DNA of 64,000 bases from Hedera helix (lineage: Eukaryota; Streptophyta; Magnoliopsida; Apiales; Araliaceae). Under the pieces are notes generated by a model, which saw only the letters and a list, made by a program, of their open reading frames with translations, did not search any database and had not been told where the DNA came from. Position 1 is the first letter of the stretch, and each line of letters opens with the position of its first letter. A program made the translations under genes and the position numbers. Location of the stretch: the NCBI GenBank assembly GCA_947179155.2, contig OX359270.1, positions 22,755,556 to 22,819,555 of the forward strand, in the 5' to 3' direction. Shown piece by piece: positions 1 to 10,700 of the stretch.

Positions 1-214
1 AGTGAAATTAATTTTATTTTTGTGTATTTAGTCACACATGTGGTATTAATTGGTATAACAAATTACATCCGTTTTTAATGAAACGAAATTATAAATGTTT
101 GCGAAGATATGTATGATTTAAATAATATTTTTATTAGAATACATGTAATGATATTATTTACATTACATGTATAATAAAGAAGATTATATGTAAATATATT
201 AATATGTGTGTGCC

Positions 215-218
<4 letters not shown>

Positions 219-279
<61 letters not shown>
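219..279. repeat. (TA)n microsatellite
   Basis: About 30 uninterrupted TA dinucleotides, inside the truncated LTR. Confidence 0.95.
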
Positions 280-281
<2 letters not shown>

Positions 282-318
282 CCTAGATGATATAAAGTGT
301 GCGTGTGTGTAGTATGTG

Positions 319-321
<3 letters not shown>

Positions 322-377
<56 letters not shown>
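322..377. repeat. (GT)n microsatellite
   Basis: About 27 uninterrupted GT dinucleotides shortly after the (TA)n tract. A shorter GT run sits at 300-310. Confidence 0.95.
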
Positions 378-378
<1 letters not shown>

Positions 379-1744
379 TATATCTTATGTATATCATAGA
401 ATGGGTGAGTTAGCATAATGAGTCCACTTTATAATTAATAAGCTTGCAAGGTGGTCCAATGAAAATCAACCAACTCAAAAGCTGGAAAGTGGGCACATCA
501 AATAAATGAACAAGGAAAGAAGAGGAGGAATGCGGATAAGGAAGAAAAAAAAAATCTCTCTCATTGTAAGCTTAAGCTACGGGAAAAAAGAGGGGAAAAA
601 ATGGAAATCACAAGTGAGTTATTCTCCAAGGGAGTTCTGAATTCGGTTTCTTGAGCACAACTGGATCAATTCATCAATCAAGAGTTAAGGTTATTTGACG
701 AATGATAAAGATCAAAGAAATGTTAATTGACGAACAAGACTATACGCCGGATGTTTGTAAGTGTTATGTAATGAATGCAAACCGAGGCAAGTTCTTCAGT
801 ACTTTTATGTTAAATGTTTAACTGTTAGGATATGTGAAAACTTGTCAAATATATAGGAATTATGTGTTATGTGATACGTGGATAATATGACAACTATGTG
901 TACTTTGTTGCAATGATATGAGATATATTGCTATAGTAGAAGCACAAGCACATGATGTATGACACACACCAAGCATGATAAGGTATGTGCTACGTGAAGT
1001 ATAAATTGTTGAACTTGCTGAGCCGTTGTGCTCATTACTTGCTTAATAAACATTTTTGCAAAAAAGAAATAACTTTCAAGAATATCAGAGATGATAGAGA
1101 TGAATTACCTAGAAGGTTGGAAATGTAATTGCTATATTTTCAACATTATGATTCAATGTGAGAATTTGTTAATTTACTGTGATGAATTGTTTATATATAT
1201 AAGTTGAATCTAGATATGATAAAAATTCAATTATGAACTGTGATCGATCAGGATAATTGCTACGATAGAAATTATTTTATGTTTGATTATGAATGACGCA
1301 ACAAGGAATATTTGTATGAAAATAAATGACTGTAAATTTTAAATTAATAAATAGTTGTACGGATATGAAAGGATATTAAATTTTGAATGATGAGATTTAA
1401 GATATTGGTTACAGAAAGAAAAGTAAAGGTTACGATCAAAGGACTAGGATCGAGATATAAAGATTTTACATATTCAAATATTTTAATACAATGAATGGAG
1501 AAAAAGAAAATTTTATTCCAAAATTTTGGTAATTGTTGATTCTAAATATCAGATAATGGATTAATTAAGGTGGTTAAAGATATATTAACGAACCGAAATT
1601 TGGACGTAAGGCAAATAATATTGAATGCATATGAAAATTAAGATAACAAAGTGGGTCGAATTTCGGAGTCGTTACATTCATTGCTTTGATTAATTTGAAC
1701 ATAATAACCGTTAATATTTTTTATCTTTTTTTCCTTATACATGA

Positions 1745-2055
1745 AATAAAATTGGACATTATATCCGTTTATAAAGAAGACTTTTTCTACTTTATATAAA
1801 ATAATTTGAGCATTATAACTGCATATAAAATGAGTATTTGAACGAATACTTTAAGAAAATTTTAGCATTATAACTGCTTATAAAATGAATATTTGAATGA
1901 ATACTTTTAAGAAAATTTCAGCATTATAACTGCTTTATAAAATGAGTATTTAAATAAATACTTTACGAACATTTCAGCATTATAACTACTTATAATAGTA
2001 ACTTTTATACTATATATATCCAATAATTTAGGCATTATAACTGCTTACAAAAGTA
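1745..2055 (+). repeat. Degenerate ~55-base tandem repeat
   Basis: The phrase 'agcattataactgc' or a close variant recurs near 1809, 1863, 1920, 1976 and 2034, with a more diverged copy near 1754. Spacing is about 54-58 bases and the intervening text is alike ('ttataaaatgagtatttgaa'). There is no coding potential. Confidence 0.8.
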
Positions 2056-2099
2056 TATTTATACTAAATATAAGAAGAAAATAAACATAATAACCACAA

Positions 2100-2700
2100 A
2101 AGTATACCTCTCGTAGTGCTTGATTTAACATATTTTGCGCAGAACTTTGATACTCGAAATATATTTTTCACTCACAATGGCTCTCAGATTATAACTATAG
2201 AGTATTTTTGCTCTTGAGCTTCTTCTTGAATGGTAGGAAACAGTGAATGGTGGAGCTTCCTATTTATAGAAAAACATAGTTTCGCTAATTGCACGTTAGG
2301 AGCCTGACTTATTACACTTTAGTACCTAAAGTAATTGCACTTTAATCCTTAAAATTTTCTTACTTTTTCTCCACCAAGCAACATCATCATGACATCATCT
2401 TTGTGCTTCTTTGAGGATGATGTCATGCTTGCATCATGCTTGCATCATCCTTTTGTGTGATTGGTCGAAAAATGTTCACCTGGATTGCCAATTTGGTTTT
2501 CTTGGTTCTGATTGGTCCATTTTGACTTCTAGTTTCTGTAATTGTGCTAGTTTTCCCCAGTTTGGTTACTCCAACTTGGTTTTGTCTAGCTTGACTCTGA
2601 TTGGTCAATAATTAATCATACTTAAATGTGATTGGTCGAAAACATTTCACCTGGATTCCCAGTTATAATCTAGTTTGTTTTCAACTAACTAGTTAACTAG
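2100..2700. repeat. Repeat-derived stretch with repeated ATTGG (CCAAT) motifs and a reverse TATA box
   Basis: TGATTGGTC or TGATTGGTCA occurs near 2458, 2508, 2592 and 2629. Two of the copies continue in parallel ('gtcgaaaa..ttcacctgga'), so they are imperfect tandem repeats. On the minus strand 'TTCTATAAATAGGAAG' near 2258-2273 is a good TATA box. This looks like the promoter-side part of a reverse LTR or similar element, but I could not assign a family. Confidence 0.4.
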
Positions 2701-2895
2701 TATAATATACAAGTATTCATACGTATTTCTTTCGTATAATACGTCGTATAATACTCGTATTCTACTTGTATTATACCTCGTATTAATCTCGTATTAGTCT
2801 CGTATAATTCTTGTATTATACATTACAATATACTTTTATTATTCTTTGTATTCCGTCCGTATACGCTACGTATTCGTCGTCCCGTATACGTTAAT
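2700..2895. repeat. Short 'cgtataata' repeat patch
   Basis: Many imperfect repeats of 'cgtataata', 'ctcgtatta' and 'gtatacg' over about 190 bases. Non-coding and low complexity. Confidence 0.6.
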
Positions 2896-3004
2896 AGTAA
2901 TCTCCAAAAATTTTATTGGGAAAAATGCATCTACTGTCAATAAAAACACTATTCAGGAATGTGAATTTTCAAAATTCGGAAGAAAGTTTTCAAATGAATA
3001 GGAT

Positions 3005-3345
3005 TTTACGCGTTTTTCGAGAAAAATTTTTATTAGCTAAATAGAATTTATACTTCATATAAACGCTATTTCGTGAAATTTGATATGTCAAGACGTTGAA
3101 AAGAACAGTCAAAAAGACGACAAATGTTTTCTCGTAAATCGTGCATTTTTTTGTCTTTATTCCCAAAACTTTTATTGGTTCCCTAACATCTAAACTTCAT
3201 ATTATCACTATGTTGTGAAATGTAAGAAGTCCTTCAGATGAAAGAAACAGTCAAACGAATGCAAAACTTCACCTCGTGAGTAGTACTTTTACACGTTTTT
3301 CGAGAAAAACTTTTATTGACTGTTACGTGCTTTCAAATCGTGGGA
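3005..3345 (+). repeat. Degenerate ~145-base repeat
   Basis: 'cgtttttcgagaaaaa' occurs at about 3010 and again at about 3294, each followed by 'ttttatt'. An intermediate copy near 3150-3230 shares 'cttttattgg', 'acttcatat' and 'gtgaaatgt', suggesting a period near 145 bases. No gene is visible. Confidence 0.5.
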
Positions 3346-4754
3346 ATGTTAAATCTTGAAACGAAATGTCAATTTGACCTACACGTTTCTCTTGAGAGCC
3401 TAGGTTATTTTCTAAGGTTTAGACCCTAGGGTTTAGGTTTTAACTTTTTTTCTAATTTAGGTTTTTGCCTTAAATTAACTTCTGATTTTTAATAAGTGTT
3501 AAGGTTAACCACTCAAAGCAAAACACAAAATTCTACATATAGATAATTCATATAACTCATTTAAAAGCTCGATTCAAGCTTTACTAATCACATAACACAA
3601 ATTAGGTTAAAGAATTTAACATCTTAGTTGTATACGATCGTAGTTTCGAGTCATATATATTATTTCAGATAGCTCAGGGTATGCTTGAGCAATCCTTCTT
3701 TAGGTTTTAAATTGACAACCTTGCGTAGATCTTGTTAGAGCACTTTTGAAATGTTTGGGACATTATAGGAGGTGTATATCATCTATTTTATATCTTATTT
3801 TGGAAGGAAAGAAAGAGAGCCACCACATCATTAAGCTTGAAGAGTTTTCCTTTATCATACTTTATTCATTTCATGGTCTAAAAATGTTTTATATTGTTTT
3901 GCCATGGTTGGTTATGGGTGAAACTTTGTGTTGTGAAACTACGGTGAGTTCTGAATGTATAAGTGGATCTATGTTGGAGTTTATGTGTAGATCTATGTGT
4001 ATATATGTTTTATATGAATTTTTTATGGTCAAAACTTATTTTGGTAGTAGAAAATGTATTTGTATGGTTCAAAACCTATTTTTATACTTCTTGATGGTAG
4101 ATCTCGATTATTTATAGTTAAATATACTAGAAATGTATATTAATATGTTTAAAATGTAAGTGCTGGAAAGAAAAGATTATAAAAGCATGTTTTGAAATAA
4201 AACCCTAACTTGATGTCTAGTTTGATTATGTGTGTTTTGTGATATGTAAGTTGAATTTGTGGTCCTTGTGTCTTGTATGCTAGATTTATAAATTACAAAG
4301 ACAACCTAATTTGAATCATTGAGAAATGTGGTGAAATGTGTAAGTTAGGGTCTTTGTACCAAAATATGTCGATTTGAAAACCCTAACGATAGTAATAGGC
4401 TCGATCATGATTTTTATGTGTGAAACGTTTTTTAAAAGTGTTGTAATTCAAGAGTAGGACAAGTTCATGAATATAACAAGCTCTGGTCCGAATTTGGACT
4501 TAATACAATGTAAAATAAACAAGCTATAAAAATTGGAATCAAGAAAACAAAGTTGAAAATTCTAGGACTTGAAAAAAATGATCTACTTGGGACCGCTACG
4601 ACGATGGTTTCTACCGCTGCAACAGTGATCCCGATTATTTAAAATGTGATTTTTATTAACAGACACGTGAATTGGGTCGGGTCTATGAGTCAACATGGGT
4701 TAACAAACTGTCAAATTAATAAATATTTATATGGGACCCATTTTAGGAACTTAA
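3346..4754. other. No recognisable gene or element
   Basis: AT-rich sequence with no domain-level similarity. A 123-codon open frame at 3746-4117 has low-complexity, Cys/Met/Phe-rich content and looks accidental. A short telomere-like patch ('ccctagggtttagg') lies near 3424-3437. It may be old LTR sequence. Confidence 0.5.
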
Positions 4755-5146
4755 AATATTATTTAATGTTTAATTAATTATTAAACAATTAATAATATTA
4801 AAAAATAAATAAAATATTATTAAATAATTAATACTATTAAAAATAAATAAAATATTATTAAATAATTAACAATATTAGAAAATAAATAAAATATTATTAA
4901 ATTCTTAATAACATTAGAAAATGAATATAATATTATTAAATAATTAATAATATTAAAAAGGAATAAAATATTAATTATATTAGAAAATAAATAAAATATT
5001 ATTAAATGATTAATAATATTAAAAAATAAATAAAATATTATTAAATAGTTAATAATATTAGAAAAGGAATAAAATATTAATAATATTAAAAAATAAATAA
5101 AATATTATTAAATGATTAATAATATTAGAAAGTGAATAAGAGATTA
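4755..5146. repeat. AT-rich 39-base minisatellite
   Basis: About ten units, each a 17-base block like 'aaataattaataatatt' followed by a ~22-base block like 'agaaaataaataaaatatt'. Two shortened units contain 'aaaaggaataaaatattaa'. The array ends exactly where an LTR-like sequence starts at 5147. Confidence 0.85.
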
Positions 5147-5725
5147 TGTGACGCCCTTAAATCTGGGCCTACATAGCCTAATTTAAGACGCCAAAAATAC
5201 ACAGTAACTATTACAAAATAGTACATAGTATAAAAATACGGAGCTCAATAATACACAACTAACTCTTCACTATTATTGTCACACTATTTTACAACATGTG
5301 AAGACTACTACAGCTATTACTCGAACCTTCACTCTATCTCCCGACTAAATTTTCATTAGCCTTCAACAATTGAGTTCTTGATTGAATATAATAAATAACA
5401 AGTTTTAGATCAATAATAACAGCGAAATGAGCAATCCATTAGAAGAATCATGTAAATTATGATGTCCACTAGCTTCTCTTTTTCAGAAAAATATCATCAA
5501 CTTTTATCAACTGAAACACCACTGGCCATGATCATACCAACAACAGTTTTTCTTTACCCCAGACCAAAGAAAACATTTACCGTGTGCCCTAAAAGACATA
5601 CCACCATTATATCGCATTTATCCTATCATTTGTACCCCAAGGCACAGATATTCACAATAACTTGATTCATGATGATTAGAATAACAACAAAGATATAAAT
5701 GATGAATAAAATAACATGATACTTT
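5147..5725 (-). mobile_element. Truncated Tekay-like LTR (reverse orientation)
   Basis: It starts 'tgtgacgcccttaaatctgg', matching the start of the complete LTR at 44458 ('tgtgacgcccccaaatct'). Further blocks match 44770-45350, for example 'cattagccttcaaca', 'gagttcttgat', 'atgtccacta' and 'catcatcaacttttatca'. Similarity fades near 5725 and no LTR end is seen, so this is a fragment. It stops about 160 bases from the stop codon of the NRAMP gene, so it may contribute to that gene's 3' UTR or polyadenylation region. Confidence 0.75.
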
Positions 5726-5885
5726 GTCCTGAGTCAAAACATTTAGAACTGTTTCATTCAGTTTTATCAAATAGTCTTTAAGACTTGCAACAATATATAT
5801 TTAAACAGAAGAACTAGGAATAATGCACCAAGAAAGATAAACAAAACAAAATACTCGAGACTTTGACACAAAATTTAAGAACTCT

Positions 5886-6221
5886 CTATTTGGGCAATGG
5901 TATTTCCGCAAGATCCTCTCTATAAGAAACTTGCTCCAATTCAATTGTCTTATCCGTGTCGACACCATTTTCCATACAAATTTGAGCACTTGAGTCAAAC
6001 TTTGTCGGCTCCATGACCATGACCCCGGTATCTTTACGGAACATAAGGTAGATCACAGAGAGTACGTAGATTGCCATGATCGGAAACACTATGATTCCAA
6101 TGAATACATTTCCAACTTTTGGTAAATTGTTATGAATTAACCAATTGACAAAAGATGTAATCAAGTAGTAAATATTGATGCCGATTATTCCAAGCCCTAG
6201 AATCCATGAGAACACAATAAT
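5886..6221 (-). CDS. NRAMP5: NRAMP exon 13 (last two TM segments, stop)
   Basis: 111 codons plus stop. Encodes IIVFSWILGLGIIGINIYYL, a segment with NVFIGIIVFPIMAIYVLSVI, then FRKDT and a polar acidic tail ending LAEIPLPK. Acceptor ATGCAG|ATT. Confidence 0.96.
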   Translation of the reverse strand: MIVFSWILGLGIIGINIYYLITSFVNWLIHNNLPKVGNVFIGIIVFPIMAIYVLSVIYLMFRKDTGVMVMEPTKFDSSAQICMENGVDTDKTIELEQVSYREDLAEIPLPK

Positions 6222-7620
6222 CTGCATGCATGAAAATTCTTACATTGTTTAAAATCATGAGCTTGGAGCTGATATTTTCAAAATAATTTTTTTTATTATA
6301 ACGCAAATGATACAATACAAGAGTTTTATTATATTGCGGCAAATATTAAAAATTTGAGCTAGAATGGAATTTTTTGTGCTGAAAATATTATTTTTAAATA
6401 ATAAGTTTTTGCATGAAAAAAAAAGTTGCATGGTAAAAAATGGATCTGGTAAGCATGAAGTTAATTTCATAGTAAGTCGAACAATAGACCAATACAATAC
6501 TGACACGCAGAAAGAGAGAAAACACCCCTAGCCTATATGTCAACACTGTATTGTTCCATTGTCCAACTTACCATGAAGTTAACTCCATACTAACTGGATC
6601 CATAAAAAAGTAACGCACATAAACTGAGTTCCTGTGCAGCCCCATCTTGGCTTTGTTGGTACTGAACTTAAGTAGCGGAATTAGAGAAAATGGAAGTTCA
6701 AATGACAATATCATCTGCAGAAGTCAATATAAAAAATATATTAAGAACATTGGGATAAAAAGCAAATCTAATTCAATGTTAATGGATTATTAAGAAATTA
6801 TATATTCCCTCCGCTCAAAATTATGAGATCGTTATTGACTTTTGAAAATCAGCTTGAAACAATAAAACGTAAAATTTAAGAAGTTTAGATAGTTTACAAT
6901 ATTCATCATTATATTAATTAAAATGGATTGAATGTATTTCAATTTTAAATTTGAGAAATTCTTGTGCTAACTTTAAAAAATCAATAATAATTTTATATTT
7001 TGAAACGGAGAAAAATATACTTACCGATGCGATGATTATAAGTCGACAAGCTCCGGATGATCCACCAATAATTGAGACAATTAAACTTGGGGTGATAACA
7101 ATCAACCTAGTCACCAAGTTCCTAATCCATTTTCGCATCTTTAAGTCCAAGAAACCCTAATTTACACAACAATAAATACACAAATAATATCAATGAAACT
7201 AGTTCAATTCGAATAACAAAAGTTCAAATTGAATATTTATTCACACCTGCATGATATATTGTCCAGCATAAGTGCCTGAGATGGTTGAACTTTGTCCTGA
7301 AGCTAGTAATGCAATTGCATAAACAGTAGAACTAGATTTCCCTAGCACATTCTGCAAATCGAATAGGGAATGTTAAAAAATTTGTGTTAGTGTCTCGCAC
7401 TAGTAATGTGCATGATCGATGCCTTTGTCATTTGACATGTAAAATACATAGTGCATGTGTTAATTATGATAACTTAATTGGTATTTTACATCGTCAAATG
7501 TAGGGGTGTTTATTCAGTTAAAATTAGATCGGACCAGACCGAATCGACACTGAATTTATTCAAAACTCGATACCGATATCAATACCGGTTTATCGGTTTG
7601 GTACCGATTTTTTACCGGAA

Positions 7621-7709
<89 letters not shown>

Positions 7710-7717
7710 TAACTATA

Positions 7718-7765
<48 letters not shown>

Positions 7766-10700
7766 AAAAAAATAAGATAACTAGTACAACCGGTACAGTC
7801 CAAGATATACCGGACCACCAAAACTCTATATCGGTCATTATTTGTACTGAATTGTCCGATTCGATATATATACATGAAATGCCGGTTAGACCAATTTTGT
7901 TGAACACCCCTAGTCAAATAATTCACCTTATCTCATTTAACGGGGACATGGCTAACACGTGACTTGAAATAAAGAAAAAGTCAACTCAATAAAAAAAATT
8001 GACACGAGGTGGTAAATATAGGAGGGAGATAAGTGTTTATTTTGATAATTAAAGGGGTACATTGAAACAGGCTAACAACTTAGAGATATCTATAATTTAA
8101 TCAAAAAAATAATAATTATATTATAGTAGTATAAATAACACAATATCATCTGATTTTATTATCATATTATAAATACTAAATTAAACACTCAATTAAGTTA
8201 GAGATAAACACAAAATAAAATATATCCTTCAAATTTATAAAATTTTCAAATGAGACCCCAAAGAATATTACTTTTGGACACTTTGAAGAATGATACAAAC
8301 CTTAAGAAGAAATGAAGCAGAGTTAAGAGTGAGATCACCACACCGGTCCAAGTTATCCTCCGAGATATTTTTCGCGGTGCAAACAGAACCCGATACAGAA
8401 ATGACTGCAACATTTATTAAAAATGCTACAAATAGTGCAAATCCACTCTCGATCAGAAAGTACCTACAAGCATCCTGCATTATTTTGAAATAAAATCAAG
8501 TTTCAATATATACACTACTAGAAAAATAAGAATAACGGACTGAACTTTGTGACGATTTTTAAAAATAATCACAAAAAATAATAATTTGTGATGAATTTTT
8601 TGAGTAATTATAAAATAATAGTATATATAATAGCTCTTAGTGATAGCTAACTTTTATCGTCAATATATAATAATTGTAATGGCCATGTCAATCATCAAAA
8701 TTTTCATGCAAAATAAATTTTATTTTGCGATCCAATATAGATATACTCTTTTCGTGATTGTATGTAATCTATCACTAATATTCTAGTGAAAAAAATAATC
8801 AAAACGATATTTAGTGATGGTCATGACAATTATTAAAAAAGACATATTTTTTGTGACAACTTTTATTTGCAATCACAAAAAAAAAATATTTTATGATGAA
8901 ATTTTCAAGTCATCACAAAATAACAATATATATGGTAGCTCTTAGTAGTGATGATTGATTTTATCATCATTATCAAGTGTTTAATGATTGTCATTGTAAT
9001 CTCCAAATATTATGCAAGACTAATTTTGACCACTGCTTGACCACCTTGACTTGGTCAGAAAACTTACAAAAAGTCTATAGGAGTTGGAGGGCTCCAAAAG
9101 GACTCTTGATACTTAAGTCAAAACACTAATATAGAGGGAGAGAATTAATATTAGAGAAAATTGTGTACCTTAAATGTATTGAAACATCCCCTATTTATAG
9201 CATGTGAGTCATCTCTTTCAAAAGTTAGGAATTAGAATCTTAATTGGCTTAGAGTCTTATATGTTGTCAATCTTTAGTTGGTCAAGTTTTTTGAGAATTC
9301 TATCTTTTATTGTATTTAATATACTTCTAAAATACTCAACAAACAAAATTACAATATTACCATTTATTAATAGAGTTTTAAAAATAACACATAGCAACTT
9401 TTCTTTGATAGGTTATTTTTACCTACATCAGTTGGCCCCGCTCCTTTAATTTTTTTTTTTTAAAGGAGTAACGAAGTGAAAAGCTTTTTTTGATTGTCTT
9501 TTACGTCAATGCTCCCAGGCGTTTTTTTGTCAGCATGACGCCTATAGCACTTTCCTTGATGGCGTTTTTAATAAAGACAGCTCCCATGACGTTTTTTCTA
9601 TTTTGGGTGCTTATAGGCTATAGCATTTATTTACCCACGACATTAATTAATCTTTTGGGCCCGTGTCATTTTTTCTAGAAATACATCCATGGCGTTTTTC
9701 TTACACTGGGACTCACTGTGCATTAAAGCCCTACGGCATTTTTCTGCATGGCGTCTTTAAACCTCAAGGCGTAATTAATACCTGTGAGGTTCCATGGCGT
9801 TTTTGAATTTAAATCCTTCATGACGCTTTTTAACTGGGCCCATGCTGTTTTTGCACCCATGACATTATTTCATTCGATAAGTATAAGCACATAACATACG
9901 AATACAACATGAAATATTACATTGATTCTCTCGATTAAAAAGTTGGGTCTGACATGAATTTTTATGTCAAACTCTACTTTTTAATAATGAGAATCAATAT
10001 AATGTTTCATATTATAATTAAATATTGTGTATGTAGTAGTGTCCTATTTCATTTTTGCCCATAACGTTTTTTTGCTCACATGATGTTTTTCTTAACTTTA
10101 TCACCCATAGCGTGTACTCTAAATGAGTAGCGTCTTCCATGGTGCTTTTGATAAAGTCTGCTCCCATGACGCTTTTTATGTGCCCCGCACATTTGGCGTT
10201 TCTTCAAACTAACGAACTCATGGCGCTTTTTGAAATTTGTATGCCCGTGGCGCTTTTGTGGTCTTCTGAGCCCATGATGTTTGTTTTTTACTCACCCTTT
10301 GTAATTTATAATGCTCCAATAACGTTTATTTTTGTATAACGCACAGGGCTTTTGTCCACAGTGTCTTTATAGCCCTATTATTTGGGCTATACTCATGGCG
10401 CCTATTTATTTTCATAGTCTCCAAGGCATTTATTTGAGCAAAATGCCCAAGGCGTTTTTTGAATAAATGGCGCTATTGCCGTCATTTGAATAAATGATGG
10501 CGTTTATTTGGAATGAATAATGCCATGATAATAGCGTCTTCATGGTGTTCCTTTAGATTTATAACACCCATGGCGTTAATTGGAATAGGGTCACCCATAA
10601 TGCTAATTTGATTGGGAGTCGCACAAGGGCAACTTGCCTTGAAAATTTTAAAATTTCAATTTTCAAATCTCCCCTACTAAAACCTTCCAAATCTTTATAT

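Larger units (their letters stand above)
1..1676 (+). mobile_element. Tekay/Del-like gypsy LTR, truncated by window start
   Basis: The right end, 'cggagtcgttaca' near 1664-1676, has the usual end of this LTR family. The segment 1420-1676 aligns by eye with 60895-61107, the end of a complete LTR of the same family. It also carries the family block 'gctgagccgttgtgctcat' near 1018-1036. The left end lies outside the window, so solo LTR or element end cannot be decided. Two microsatellites lie inside it. Confidence 0.7.

Noticed and set aside
3746..4117. 123-codon plus-strand frame
   Set aside because: Low-complexity hydrophobic and Cys-rich content, no domain, no splice or promoter context; chance frame in repeat-derived DNA.
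7478..7780. 100-codon open frame rich in isoleucine
   Set aside because: Translation of the AAT/ATT microsatellite in the hAT MITE, not a gene.
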